Source: Craterilacuibacter sp. RT1T
GTDB lineage: Bacteria; Pseudomonadota; Gammaproteobacteria; Burkholderiales; Chromobacteriaceae
Length of the DNA stretch: 64,000 bases
NCBI RefSeq assembly: GCF_023502145.1
Contig: NZ_JAMFLI010000001.1
Location: 702,034-766,033 of the forward strand
Direction: 5' to 3'
In this document: in pieces, positions 8,904 through 17,396 of the stretch
How the letters are laid out: each line of letters begins with the position of its first letter
Position numbering within the stretch: the first letter of the stretch is position 1
Position numbers and translations under genes: made by a program
Notes under the pieces: generated by a model
Told to the model about the DNA's origin: nothing
The model's input: only the letters and a program-made list of their open reading frames with translations
Databases searched by the model: none

Positions 8904-9243
8904 AATCTCCGGCGGAGGTTAACCGACTAGACCTTGCCGTCAGGGCGGGGTCTAGCGTGCTGTTCAGTGGTGACGTTCGTGACCCATTAGCCTGAAAAAA
9001 TAGTGCGCGCCAGCGTATGGTGCGGCTGCCTTCTCTCTGCCTATACCTTCTGCATGGCCTATCCGCTTCTTTTTGCCCGTGTGTTCTAGGTCAATCGGCT
9101 GATGTATTCCTGTTGCCATCATGACTGGCGCGGTATTTGCTTTGAGCCTTACTGACCCCGGGTCTGAGCGGGAAAAATCAAGGTACAGAGGCGCATCGTC
9201 GATGTGCTGCCAGGTGATTGACACAATTCATAAGGGTGTAAGC
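8904..9243. other. Intergenic region before the guanine deaminase gene
   Basis: 340 bases with no supported gene. CTAGACC (8927-8933) and GGTCTAG (8949-8955) form a short hairpin that may end the OsmC transcript; it lacks a T run. Base composition becomes more AT-rich toward 9200. An in-frame ATG at 9121 upstream of the deaminase would add 41 residues in front of the signal peptide and is not used. Confidence 0.45.
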
Positions 9244-10680
9244 ATGAACAAATCGGGTATATCAGTCTTACTGTGGGCAAGTTTGGCTCTTCTGATGAGC
9301 TTGCTGCTCATCACTGCCGTGCAAGCCGCTCCGGCCGAGGCGTCGCCCATGTCGGCAAGGCTTGCTGCGCAAAGCCCGGCCATAAAAGTATTGCGTGGCC
9401 CCATGCTGCACTTTTTGGCTGATCCGAGTCAGACGCCGCGGCTTGAAGATGCGGTACAGTACTTCGAAGACGGTATGCTCATCGTGCGAAACGGGGTTGT
9501 TGAGAAGTTTGGGCCGGCCTCGACTTTAAAAGCCAGTGTGCCGGCTGGCGTGGCCATTGAAAAGGTCGCCAAAGACCAGCTTTTGCTCCCAGGCTTCGTT
9601 GACACCCATATCCATTATCCGCAAACGGAAATGATTGGCGCCTATGGCGAGCAACTGCTGGATTGGTTGAAGAAGTACACCTTTCCTACCGAGGGGCAAT
9701 TCAAAGACCGTACGCATGCAAGAAAAATCGCGGGGATTTTCCTGAAAGAACTGTTGAAGAACGGCACCACAACGGCACTTGTATTTGGCACTGTCCACAA
9801 GGAGTCAGTCGATGTACTGTTCGAAAAGGCGTCTGACCTAGATATGCGACTGATTGCCGGTAAGGTCATGATGGACCGTAATGCGCCCGATTACCTGCTG
9901 GATACACCCACCTCCAGCTATGAGGACAGTAAGGCGCTTATCAAGAAATGGCATCATCGTGGCCGGCTGCTCTATGCCATTACGCCACGCTTTGCACCGA
10001 CCTCGTCGCCCGGGCAATTGGAAATGGCGCAGAAACTCAAGCAAGAATTTCCGGATGTCTATGTTCATACCCACCTTTCAGAAAATCTTGGCGAGGTGGA
10101 GTGGGTCAAGTCGCTCTTCCCGGAACGTAGTGGCTATCTTGACGTATACGACCATTATCAACTCACCGGCCGTCGTGCGGTGTTTGCGCATGGCGTTCAT
10201 CTGACGGATGCGGAATTCTCCACGTTGGCCAAAACCGATTCGGCCATTGCTTTTTGCCCGACTTCTAACCTGTTCCTCGGTAGCGGTTTATTCAAATTCG
10301 ACAAAGCCAAGTCCTCCGGAGTCAAGGTGGGCTTAGGCACAGACGTCGGTGCTGGGACTAGTTTCTCGCATTTTGAAACCATGGGTGAGGCCTACAAGAT
10401 CATGCAATTGCAGGGCAGGAAGCTCTCGGCCTACGAAAGCTTCTATCTCGCGACACTTGGTGGTGCCAAATCACTCGATCTGCAAGACAAAATCGGCAAT
10501 CTGCAGTCAGGTAAAGAGGCCGATTTTGTCATTCTTAATCTTGCAGCCAGTGACTTGGGACGGCTTCGACTCTCTACTTCCAAAACGCTGGAAGAGAAAC
10601 TTTTTGTCTTGATGACAATAGGGGATGACAGAAATGTCGCTTCCACTTATGTCGCGGGTCGAAAGGTCTATGGGCCGTAA
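9244..10680 (+). CDS. guaD: Guanine deaminase with an N-terminal export signal
   Basis: 478 residues. Guanine deaminase converts guanine to xanthine and ammonia with a catalytic zinc in an amidohydrolase TIM barrel. Nearly every family block is present: PGFVDTHIHYPQ (metal HxH), AYGEQLL, HTFPTE-like YTFPTEGQF, NGTTTALVFGTVH, IAGKVMMDRNAPDY, ITPRFAPTSS, THLSEN, VFAHGVHL, AFCPTSNLFLGSG and GLGTDVGAG. Unlike the cytosolic E. coli enzyme, it begins with a classical Sec signal: Lys3, a long hydrophobic stretch to about residue 26 and a likely cleavage after AVQA (about residue 29). The ATG at 9244 is chosen because the signal starts there and AAGGGTG precedes it. Base composition is visibly lower in GC than the neighbours, which suggests transfer. 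Periplasmic action is an inference from the signal. Confidence 0.9.
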   Translation: MNKSGISVLLWASLALLMSLLLITAVQAAPAEASPMSARLAAQSPAIKVLRGPMLHFLADPSQTPRLEDAVQYFEDGMLIVRNGVVEKFGPASTLKASVPAGVAIEKVAKDQLLLPGFVDTHIHYPQTEMIGAYGEQLLDWLKKYTFPTEGQFKDRTHARKIAGIFLKELLKNGTTTALVFGTVHKESVDVLFEKASDLDMRLIAGKVMMDRNAPDYLLDTPTSSYEDSKALIKKWHHRGRLLYAITPRFAPTSSPGQLEMAQKLKQEFPDVYVHTHLSENLGEVEWVKSLFPERSGYLDVYDHYQLTGRRAVFAHGVHLTDAEFSTLAKTDSAIAFCPTSNLFLGSGLFKFDKAKSSGVKVGLGTDVGAGTSFSHFETMGEAYKIMQLQGRKLSAYESFYLATLGGAKSLDLQDKIGNLQSGKEADFVILNLAASDLGRLRLSTSKTLEEKLFVLMTIGDDRNVASTYVAGRKVYGP

Positions 10681-11177
10681 GTATTTGCTTTGCAAGTTGC
10701 GCGCGGGATGCATTGATTTCTCTAAAAGAGTATTCGTGATCCATTGAGCCGGCATGCCGCTTAAAATGGGGCGGGTCAGCTATAAGCGGGGAGTGAGGCC
10801 ATATGCGCTGCTTTTTTTCCTGTCAGCCCAAGCCGTGTGTCAGTACTCCGTGTTGAGGGTGACTGCGAATTTGTACAACTCGCTACGTTGGGTCATTTGT
10901 GCTCTGGTGGCCTTTCTCATCATGACCATGAGTGCCATAGGCAAAGGATCAGTCTGTAGCTATCGTCGTATGGGTGGGGAATATACGATTTTGGTGCGGA
11001 TAGGCTGGCTTGGCTTCTGGAATGGGGCATGACTGTCATTGCCTATTAACGCTTGGTCGCGCTTATTCGGTTTTTTGTCCGGCGCATGCGCAAGTTCGGC
11101 CTTGTGGGGGCAGGGCAAGGCTCGAAAACAGTGGCACTTCGTGGAATAATCGGCGCATTACACAATAGGTAAGTACC
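10681..11177. other. 497-base region without a supported gene
   Basis: A 92-codon open frame (10754-11032) has two hydrophobic stretches but no ribosome-binding site, recognisable domain or ordinary codon pattern. It may be a decayed gene. Like the guanine deaminase gene beside it, the stretch is AT-richer than the surroundings. The last 50 bases presumably hold the promoter of the FAH gene. Confidence 0.4.
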
Positions 11178-11828
11178 ATGCCGGAACTGAATGTGAATGG
11201 CGTCCCGCTGCGGGTGGGCAATATTTTCTGCATCGGGCGCAATTACGCCGCTCATGCCGCCGAGCTTGGCAATGCGCTGGAAGAAGAACCGCTGGTGTTT
11301 CTCAAACCGACCTCGGCGCTGATCGGCGAGGATGCGCCCATCACACTGCCGGCCTATTCGCAGGATGTGCAGCACGAGGCCGAACTGGTGGTACTGATAG
11401 GCAAGGGCGGCGCCGATATTGCCGAATCCGATGCCTTGGCTCATGTCGCCGCTTACGGCATCGGCCTGGATCTGACTGCGCGCGATGTGCAGGCCGAGGC
11501 CAAGCGCAAGGGCTTGCCCTGGGTGAAGGCCAAGGGCTTTCGCTCGGCGGCCTGCGTGTCGGCACTGGTGGCGGCGCAGCGCGTACCGGACCCGCAAGCC
11601 CTGCATTTTTCGCTGACGGTAAATGGCGAAACGCGGCAGCAAGGCGATACCGCCATGATGCTGTTTTCGGTCGCTCATATTGTCAGCACGCTGTCGCGTA
11701 TTTACGGCCTGAGCGCGGGCGATCTGATCTATACCGGCACACCGGCGGGCGTGTCGGCGCTGGCATCGGGTGACACGGTCGCCGTGCAGCTGGATGGGCT
11801 GGTGAGTGCCACCTGGAGGGTGGCGTAA
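11178..11828 (+). CDS. Fumarylacetoacetate hydrolase family protein
   Basis: 216 residues, the short single-domain form of the FAH fold (FAHD1/YcgM-like). Such enzymes hydrolyse acylpyruvates or decarboxylate/isomerise related oxo-acids using a Mg ion. Visible family blocks are FCIGRNYAAHAAELG near the start, the metal-binding HEAEL (about 57-61), GLDLTARDVQ, GLPWVKAKGF, NGETRQQG and, near the C-terminus, LIYTGTPAGVS. The stop codon overlaps the next start by one base, so it is cotranscribed with hslR. The exact substrate is not predictable. Confidence 0.88.
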   Translation: MPELNVNGVPLRVGNIFCIGRNYAAHAAELGNALEEEPLVFLKPTSALIGEDAPITLPAYSQDVQHEAELVVLIGKGGADIAESDALAHVAAYGIGLDLTARDVQAEAKRKGLPWVKAKGFRSAACVSALVAAQRVPDPQALHFSLTVNGETRQQGDTAMMLFSVAHIVSTLSRIYGLSAGDLIYTGTPAGVSALASGDTVAVQLDGLVSATWRVA

Positions 11829-12244
11829 TGGCGCGCGGCAAGGGCAAGGCGGTAGAGAGCGAAGACGACGATAAGCTCCGGCTGGATAAGTGGCTGTGGG
11901 CCGCGCGTTTTTACAAGACGCGTGCGCTGTCGCACGAGGCGATCGAGCTTGGGCGCATCGAAGTCAATGGCGAGCGGGTCAAGGCGTCGCGCGTGGTGCG
12001 CGAGGGCGATGTGCTGGATATGAAAATCCAGCAATTGCCGTGGCGGGTCACCGTATTGCAACTGTCCGGCCAGCGCAGGCCTGCCAAGGAAGCGCAGCTG
12101 ATGTATGCCGAAGACGCCGCAATCAAGGCGGCACGCGAGGAAAAGATGTTGCTGCTTAAGGCCGAGCACGCCAGCTTTCCGCATGGCGAGGGGCGGCCGA
12201 CCAAGCGCTCGCGGCGCGAGATCGACAAGTTTCGCGGCGGCTGA
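11828..12244 (+). CDS. hslR: Heat-shock protein 15, S4-domain RNA-binding protein
   Basis: 138 residues. Hsp15 binds free 50S subunits that carry nascent peptide-tRNA after translation failure. The S4 domain is at about 18-80: LRLDKWLWAARFYKTRALS, then ELGRIEVNGERVKASRVV and EGDVLDM. A basic C-terminal extension ends in TKRSRREIDKFRGG, as in the family. Its ATG overlaps the stop of the FAH gene by one base, giving translational coupling. Confidence 0.93.
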   Translation: MARGKGKAVESEDDDKLRLDKWLWAARFYKTRALSHEAIELGRIEVNGERVKASRVVREGDVLDMKIQQLPWRVTVLQLSGQRRPAKEAQLMYAEDAAIKAAREEKMLLLKAEHASFPHGEGRPTKRSRREIDKFRGG

Positions 12245-12330
12245 GGCGCGCTTGCTTGCGGCGCGTGGCGGGTTTATTCTGCGCCGCTTCATAAGCTTAC
12301 CCTTATGCGCCGCCTGGCGGCGCACATTCT

Positions 12331-12597
12331 ATGCGTAAACCCGATACCCGTGCGGCCATGTACACGCTGATTGCCCAGGTGCGCGCCGCCATGCCGTTTC
12401 ATCTGCCGGTGGCGGCCATCTGTCAGGGGCTATGCAATGGCTGCTCGAAAAAGCTGCTGGAGTTTCTCGATGTCGAGCTGCTGGACTGGCAGGCGCGGCT
12501 GGATGCCGGCGAAACGCCCAAGCTTGGCGAAATCGACAAACTCGCGCGCCTGAGCGGCAAGGTCTACAAGGTTTTGCAGCGCAATCAGCTGGTGTGA
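12331..12597 (+). CDS. Small conserved-looking protein with a Cys cluster, unknown function
   Basis: 88 residues, predicted soluble and helical. A clustered Cys motif, CQGLCNGCSKK (about 31-41), could bind a metal; after it come acidic and Leu-rich helices. A second possible ATG at 12358 would shorten the protein by nine residues. It lies in the same orientation between hslR and the MFS gene, with 86 and 47 bases on either side. I do not recognise the family. The steady codon usage and the Cys cluster argue that it is a real gene. Confidence 0.6.
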   Translation: MRKPDTRAAMYTLIAQVRAAMPFHLPVAAICQGLCNGCSKKLLEFLDVELLDWQARLDAGETPKLGEIDKLARLSGKVYKVLQRNQLV

Positions 12598-12644
12598 GCC
12601 GGTGCTAATACGCGGCGGGCGGCGATTCCGTATAATCCAGCCCC

Positions 12645-13805
12645 ATGAAAACTTCTGTTCCCTTCGCGCCGCTGGCGGCGTTCTATTTCTGCTATTTCGC
12701 TTTTTTCGGCCTGTTCAGCCCGTTCTGGGGGCTGTATCTCGAATCGCTGTCGTTTAGCCCCTGGCAAATTTCCCTGCTGATGTCGCTCTCAACCCTGGCG
12801 CGTATTGCCGCGCCGGGCTTGTGGGGCTGGCTGGCCGACCATATGCGCCGGCGCCGGCCCATTGTGATTGGCACCTCCATCGTGTCGGCGGCGGCTTTTG
12901 CCATGGTCGGGCTTAGCCCGGTTTTCTGGTGGATGTTTGCCTTTCTCGCGCTATCGCATTTTTTCTGGGCCGCAGCATTGCCGCTGGTGGAAGCCAGTAG
13001 CGCCCACCTGACGCGCGCAAGCCCCGGGCGTTATAGCCGTATTCGGCTTTGGGGCTCGATCGGCTTTGTCGTGACGTCGGTCGCCGGCGGCTATCTGTTT
13101 GACTGGCTGTCGATAGCCATCATGCCTTGGGTGGTGACCGCGACGCTGGTGCTGATCGTGTTTGCCGCGCTGGCCGTGCCGGATGTGGTGCCGGAAAGGG
13201 CGGCGGAGGCATCTCTGCCGATAATGGCGACTTTGCGCCAGCCGGTGGTGCTGGCGCTGTTTGGCTGCTGCTTTTTAATGGCGTATGCGCACGGGCCGTA
13301 TTATGTGTTCTATTCGATTGCCTTGAAAAACGCGGGTTATGCGCGCGACAGCATAGGCTGGTTGTGGGCCATCGGGGTCATGGCCGAGGTTGCCGCCTTC
13401 TGGTTTATGCCGCGCCTGATGCGTAGCGCCTCGGCCGAGCGCCTGATGCTGGTGTCGCTTTTGGCTGCGGTCGTGCGTTTTGCCCTGCTGGCGCTGGCGC
13501 TGCAAACGGCGGCTCTGGCGGTGCTGGCCCAATTGCTGCATGGCCTCACGTTTGGTGTGCATCATGCGGCGGCCGTGGCCTTGTTGCACCGCTATTTTGC
13601 GCCGGCGCACCAGGCGCGCGCGCAAGGCTTTTACATTATTGCCGGCTTTGGGCTGGGCGGCAGTAGCGGCGGGCTGATCAGCGGCTTGCTCTGGCCCATG
13701 GGCGGGGCGCTGGCCGTGTTCGGCATGTCGACACTGGCCGCGCTAGGTGGCGTGATATTGGCTCTGCTGTTTTTGCGTTCGCCTAAACAAGCGGCCGCCG
13801 TTTAG
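12645..13805 (+). CDS. MFS transporter, HcaT-like (PPP family)
   Basis: 386 residues with about 12 hydrophobic segments. The start, including YFAFFGLFSPFWGLYLESL, matches the 3-phenylpropionate permease (HcaT) type of the major facilitator superfamily. The loop 2-3 signature is GLWGWLADHMRRRRP (about 65-79). The middle loop is short, and helix 7 begins near residue 195. The substrate is not readable from sequence; members carry aromatic acids, sugars or unknown compounds. The gene ends immediately before a 14-bp direct repeat and an intrinsic terminator. Confidence 0.85.
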   Translation: MKTSVPFAPLAAFYFCYFAFFGLFSPFWGLYLESLSFSPWQISLLMSLSTLARIAAPGLWGWLADHMRRRRPIVIGTSIVSAAAFAMVGLSPVFWWMFAFLALSHFFWAAALPLVEASSAHLTRASPGRYSRIRLWGSIGFVVTSVAGGYLFDWLSIAIMPWVVTATLVLIVFAALAVPDVVPERAAEASLPIMATLRQPVVLALFGCCFLMAYAHGPYYVFYSIALKNAGYARDSIGWLWAIGVMAEVAAFWFMPRLMRSASAERLMLVSLLAAVVRFALLALALQTAALAVLAQLLHGLTFGVHHAAAVALLHRYFAPAHQARAQGFYIIAGFGLGGSSGGLISGLLWPMGGALAVFGMSTLAALGGVILALLFLRSPKQAAAV

Positions 13806-13838
13806 ACGCTTTGTCCGATAATTGGACGCTCTGTCCGA
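13805..13838. repeat. Two adjacent 14-bp direct repeats
   Basis: GACGCTTTGTCCGA (13805-13818) and GACGCTCTGTCCGA (13825-13838) differ at one base and are spaced by six. The first begins inside the stop codon of the MFS gene. They may be a duplication or a tandem protein-binding site for the following leu region. Confidence 0.5.
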
Positions 13839-13839
13839 A

Positions 13840-13878
13840 GCCTCGCAAGCCTTGTGCTGCGAGGCTTTGCTGTTTTTT
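13840..13878 (+). terminator. Intrinsic terminator after the MFS gene
   Basis: GCCTCGCA (13840-13847) pairs with TGCGAGGC (13858-13865), with a 10-nt loop, followed by TTTGCTGTTTTTT. Confidence 0.75.
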
Positions 13879-13976
13879 AGGCGCAGCTTTCGCATTGCAG
13901 CATGCACCGCTTGTAACAAGGTCGGACGATATGACAGAATGGAATCACCCCTATTGCAAACACTGGCAAAAAAACC

Positions 13977-15392
13977 ATGACGGCACAAACCCTGTACGAC
14001 AAGTTGTGGGCTTCCCACGTGGTGCGCGAAGAGAGCGACGGCACCTGCCTTTTGTATATCGACCGCCATCTGGTGCATGAAGTCACCAGTCCGCAAGCCT
14101 TCGAAGGCCTGAAACTGGCGGGCCGCGCACTGTGGCGCAAGGATTCGGTGGTGTCGACCGCTGACCACAATACGCCGACCGATCATTGGGATCAGGGTAT
14201 TCAGGATCCGATCTCGCGCCTGCAAGTCGAGACGCTGGACGCCAATATCAAGGCTTTCGGTGCGCTGGCCTATTTCCCGTTCAAGGATATCGGTCAGGGC
14301 GTGGTGCATGTGATGGGGCCGGAGCAGGGGGCGACCTTGCCGGGGATGACCGTGGTGTGCGGCGACAGCCATACCTCGACCCACGGCGCTTTCGGCGCGC
14401 TGGCGCACGGCATCGGCACTTCCGAAGTCGAGCATGTGATGGCAACCCAGTGTCTGGTGGCCAAGAAGTCTAAGAATATGCGCGTCAGCGTCGAAGGACA
14501 GCTGGGCCTTGGCGTGGGAGCCAAGGATGTGGCGCTGGCGATTATCGGCCAGATCGGCACCGCCGGCGGTACCGGCTACGCCATCGAGTTTGCCGGCTCC
14601 GCCATTCGCGGCCTTTCCATGGAAGGACGGATGACGCTGTGCAATATGGCGATTGAAGCCGGTGCGCGCTCGGGTCTGGTGGCGGTTGACGACAAGACCA
14701 TCGCTTATGTCAAAGACCGTCCGCTCGCGCCCAATGCGGCGCAGTGGGATGCGGCCGTGGCGTACTGGGCCACGCTGCATTCGGACGAGGGGGCGCATTT
14801 TGATGCCGAGGTGACACTCAGGGCCGAAGACATTGCGCCGCAGGTGACCTGGGGTACCTCGCCGGAGATGGTGGTGGATGTCAACGGCCGCGTGCCCGAC
14901 CCTGCACAGGAAACCGATGCGGTGAAAAAAGCCGGTGCCATCCGTGCGCTGGAGTATATGGGCCTCGTTGCCAATACCCCGATCAGCGAGATCGCGGTGG
15001 ATGTGGTGTTTATCGGTTCGTGCACCAACTCGCGCATCGAGGATTTGCGCGAGGCGGCTGTCGTGGCGCGTGGCCGCAGCAAGGCTGCCAATGTCAAGCA
15101 GGTGCTGGTGGTGCCAGGCTCGGGTCTGGTCAAGCAGCAGGCCGAGGCCGAGGGGCTGGATAAAGTGTTTGTCGCGGCGGGCTTTGAGTGGCGCGAGCCG
15201 GGCTGTTCGATGTGTCTGGCGATGAATGCCGATCGCCTGTTGCCGGGCGAGCGCTGCGCATCGACTTCCAACCGCAACTTTGAAGGCCGGCAGGGGCAGG
15301 GCGGACGCACCCATCTGGTCAGCCCCGCGATGGCGGCGGCCGCGGCCGTGACCGGGCATTTTGCCGATGTACGCAAGCTGGAGGCGGTATGA
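13977..15392 (+). CDS. leuC: 3-isopropylmalate dehydratase large subunit
   Basis: 471 residues. With LeuD it isomerises 2-isopropylmalate to 3-isopropylmalate in leucine synthesis, using a 4Fe-4S cluster. Cluster cysteines are at 349 (FIGSCTNSR), 410 and 413 (GCSMCLAMN), matching the known ligands of E. coli LeuC within three positions. Other family blocks are [21 protein letters not shown] and the C-terminal [12 protein letters not shown]. The Shine-Dalgarno is weak (A run before ACC ATG). TGA overlaps the ATG of a tiny lipoprotein gene. First gene of leuC-(lipoprotein)-leuD-leuB. No Leu-codon-rich leader peptide was found in the 98 bases after the terminator. Confidence 0.97.
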   Translation: MTAQTLYDKLWASHVVREESDGTCLLYIDRHLVHEVTSPQAFEGLKLAGRALWRKDSVVSTADHNTPTDHWDQGIQDPISRLQVETLDANIKAFGALAYFPFKDIGQGVVHVMGPEQGATLPGMTVVCGDSHTSTHGAFGALAHGIGTSEVEHVMATQCLVAKKSKNMRVSVEGQLGLGVGAKDVALAIIGQIGTAGGTGYAIEFAGSAIRGLSMEGRMTLCNMAIEAGARSGLVAVDDKTIAYVKDRPLAPNAAQWDAAVAYWATLHSDEGAHFDAEVTLRAEDIAPQVTWGTSPEMVVDVNGRVPDPAQETDAVKKAGAIRALEYMGLVANTPISEIAVDVVFIGSCTNSRIEDLREAAVVARGRSKAANVKQVLVVPGSGLVKQQAEAEGLDKVFVAAGFEWREPGCSMCLAMNADRLLPGERCASTSNRNFEGRQGQGGRTHLVSPAMAAAAAVTGHFADVRKLEAV

Positions 15393-15523
15393 GAGCACTG
15401 TTGACTGTCCTGACGCTGGGCCTGCTTGCGGGTTGCAATACCATGCAGGGCATGGGGCAGGACATCCAGAAGGGCGGGCAGGTGATCAGCAATACCGCCC
15501 GCGATGTGGCCAACAAATTCTGA
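15389..15523 (+). CDS. Entericidin-like small lipoprotein
   Basis: 44 residues, start overlapping the leuC stop (ATGA). The sequence opens [20 protein letters not shown]: a signal peptide with lipobox LAGC and Cys16 as the lipidation site. The remaining 29 residues are polar and small ([13 protein letters not shown], then [10 protein letters not shown]), the pattern of the entericidin EcnA/EcnB family. It ends 10 bases before leuD and is thus embedded in the leu operon. Entericidins in E. coli form an antidote/toxin lipoprotein pair; only one member is present here, so a toxin role should not be assumed. Confidence 0.8.
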   Translation: MRALLTVLTLGLLAGCNTMQGMGQDIQKGGQVISNTARDVANKF

Positions 15524-15533
15524 CGGATACGAA

Positions 15534-16172
15534 ATGAAAGCATTTAATAGCCTGAACGCGCTGGTGTGCCCGCTGGATAGGGCCAACGTCGATACCGACG
15601 CCATTATTCCCAAGCAGTTTCTCAAGTCGATCAAGCGCGCCGGCTTTGGCCCCAATTTGTTCGATGAATGGCGCTATCTCGATCATGGCGAGCCGGGCAT
15701 GGACAATAGCGTGCGCCCGCTTAACCCCGACTTTGTACTGAATTTTCCGCGTTATGCCGGCGCCGAAGTGCTGCTGGCGCGCGAGAATTTCGGTTGCGGC
15801 TCCAGTCGCGAACATGCGCCGTGGGCTCTGGAAGACCAGGGCTTCCGGGTGGTGATTGCGCCGTCGTTTGCCGATATTTTTTTCAATAACTGCTACAAGA
15901 ACGGCCTGTTGCCTATTGTGCTCCCCGCCGATGTGGTAGCGCGGCTGTTTGCCCAGTGCGAGGCAAACGAGGGCTATTGCCTGAATATCGATTTGCCGGC
16001 ACAAACGGTGACCACGCCGGACGGTACGGCCTTCGCTTTCGAGATTACCGAGCACCGCAAGCATTGCCTGTTGGGCGGTCTGGACGAAATCGGCCTGACC
16101 TTGCAGCACGCCGGCGAGATCCGCGCTTTCGAAGAGAAGCGCCGCGCCGCGCAGCCATGGCTGTTTGCCTGA
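15534..16172 (+). CDS. leuD: 3-isopropylmalate dehydratase small subunit
   Basis: 212 residues from the ATG that opens [20 protein letters not shown]; an upstream in-frame ATG lies within the lipoprotein gene and is not used. LeuD forms the swivel domain that completes the isomerase active site with LeuC. Family blocks: [27 protein letters not shown] (substrate loop) and [18 protein letters not shown]. Length is near the usual 200-215. It is followed 26 bases later by leuB. Confidence 0.96.
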   Translation: MKAFNSLNALVCPLDRANVDTDAIIPKQFLKSIKRAGFGPNLFDEWRYLDHGEPGMDNSVRPLNPDFVLNFPRYAGAEVLLARENFGCGSSREHAPWALEDQGFRVVIAPSFADIFFNNCYKNGLLPIVLPADVVARLFAQCEANEGYCLNIDLPAQTVTTPDGTAFAFEITEHRKHCLLGGLDEIGLTLQHAGEIRAFEEKRRAAQPWLFA

Positions 16173-16198
16173 AAAAATAACAAGACAAGAGAGAAATC

Positions 16199-17266
16199 AT
16201 GAAGAAAATCGCAGTATTGCCGGGTGACGGCATCGGTCCGGAAATCATCGCGCAGGCGGTGCGCGTACTCGAGGTGCTCAAGCGCGATGGTCTGGCCATC
16301 GAATGGGACTTTGCGCCGCTGGGTGGGGCCGCGGTGGACGCATTCGGCTCGCCTTATCCGTCGCTGACGCAGAACCTCGCGCGCGAGGCCGATGCCATCC
16401 TGCTGGGCGCCGTTGGCGGCCCGCAGTACGACACGCTGGAGCGCCCTTTGCGCCCCGAGCGCGGCTTGCTCGCGATCCGCAAGGATCTGAACCTGTTTGC
16501 CAATCTGCGTCCGGCCATTCTTTACCCCGAGCTTGCCAATGCGTCCACGCTCAAGCCCGAAGTGGTGGCGGGGCTGGATATCATGATTATCCGCGAGCTG
16601 ACCGGCGACATTTATTTCGGCCAGCCGCGCGGCATCGCGGTGAACGAACTGGGCGAACGCGAAGCCTACAACACCATGCGCTACAGCGAGAGCGAGATCC
16701 GCCGCATTGCACATGTGGCGTTTGCCACCGCGATGAAACGCGGCAAGAAGCTGTGCTCGGTCGACAAGGCCAATGTGCTGGAGACCACCGAGTTCTGGAA
16801 AGAAATCATGATAGACGTGGCGCGCGAGTACCCGGAAGTGGAGCTCACGCATATGTATGTCGACAATGCCGCCATGCAGCTGGTGCGCCGCCCCAAGCAG
16901 TTTGACGTGATGGTGACCGGCAATATTTTCGGCGATATTCTGTCGGATGAAGCATCGATGCTGACCGGCTCGATCGGCATGCTGCCTTCGGCTTCGCTGG
17001 ACGAAAACAATAAGGGTCTGTACGAACCGTCGCATGGCTCGGCGCCGGACATTGCCGGGCAGAATCTGGCTAACCCGCTGGCGACCATTTTGTCAGTGGC
17101 GATGATGCTGCGTTACAGTCTGGGGGCAGAGGCCGAAGCCGTGCGTGTCGAAAACGCGGTCAAAAAAGTGCTGGCCCAGGGTTTGCGTACCGCCGACATT
17201 TATGAAGCCGGTTGCGAGAAGGTGAGCTGTTCGGCCATGGGTGATGCGGTGGTTGCGGCGCTGTAA
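16199..17266 (+). CDS. leuB: 3-isopropylmalate dehydrogenase
   Basis: 355 residues. NAD-dependent oxidative decarboxylation of 3-isopropylmalate, the third step of leucine synthesis. Begins [16 protein letters not shown]. Substrate-binding [21 protein letters not shown] is present in overlapping blocks, as are the catalytic Tyr in RYSESEIRR, the Lys in SVDKANVLE, and the metal-binding aspartates in [11 protein letters not shown]. The NAD specificity loop has [12 protein letters not shown]. It has a good ribosome-binding site, AAGAGAGAA. It closes the leu cluster; asd follows after 130 bases. Confidence 0.97.
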   Translation: MKKIAVLPGDGIGPEIIAQAVRVLEVLKRDGLAIEWDFAPLGGAAVDAFGSPYPSLTQNLAREADAILLGAVGGPQYDTLERPLRPERGLLAIRKDLNLFANLRPAILYPELANASTLKPEVVAGLDIMIIRELTGDIYFGQPRGIAVNELGEREAYNTMRYSESEIRRIAHVAFATAMKRGKKLCSVDKANVLETTEFWKEIMIDVAREYPEVELTHMYVDNAAMQLVRRPKQFDVMVTGNIFGDILSDEASMLTGSIGMLPSASLDENNKGLYEPSHGSAPDIAGQNLANPLATILSVAMMLRYSLGAEAEAVRVENAVKKVLAQGLRTADIYEAGCEKVSCSAMGDAVVAAL

Positions 17267-17396
17267 AGATCGGGTTTGATCGGCCTTGTTGGGTCGGGCA
17301 GGTGGGTCAGGCGGCAACGCCGCCGTAACCCGCCGCAGTACGTAGCCAGGTCACTGGCACGACACAAGAATTCATTGAGATAGAGAGAGAACGACG

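Noticed and set aside
9218..9223. TTGACA as the guaD -35
   Set aside because: It lies only 20 bases before the ATG, so the -10 would fall on the start codon.
10754..11032. 92-codon frame after guaD
   Set aside because: No ribosome-binding site or family match; described as part of the gap, not called as a gene.
13879..13976. Leucine leader peptide attenuator
   Set aside because: The only overlapping short frame contains no Leu codon cluster and no terminator/antiterminator pair follows.
13743..15398. 551-codon open frame antisense to leuC
   Set aside because: A shadow frame with no family features, fully covered by leuC.
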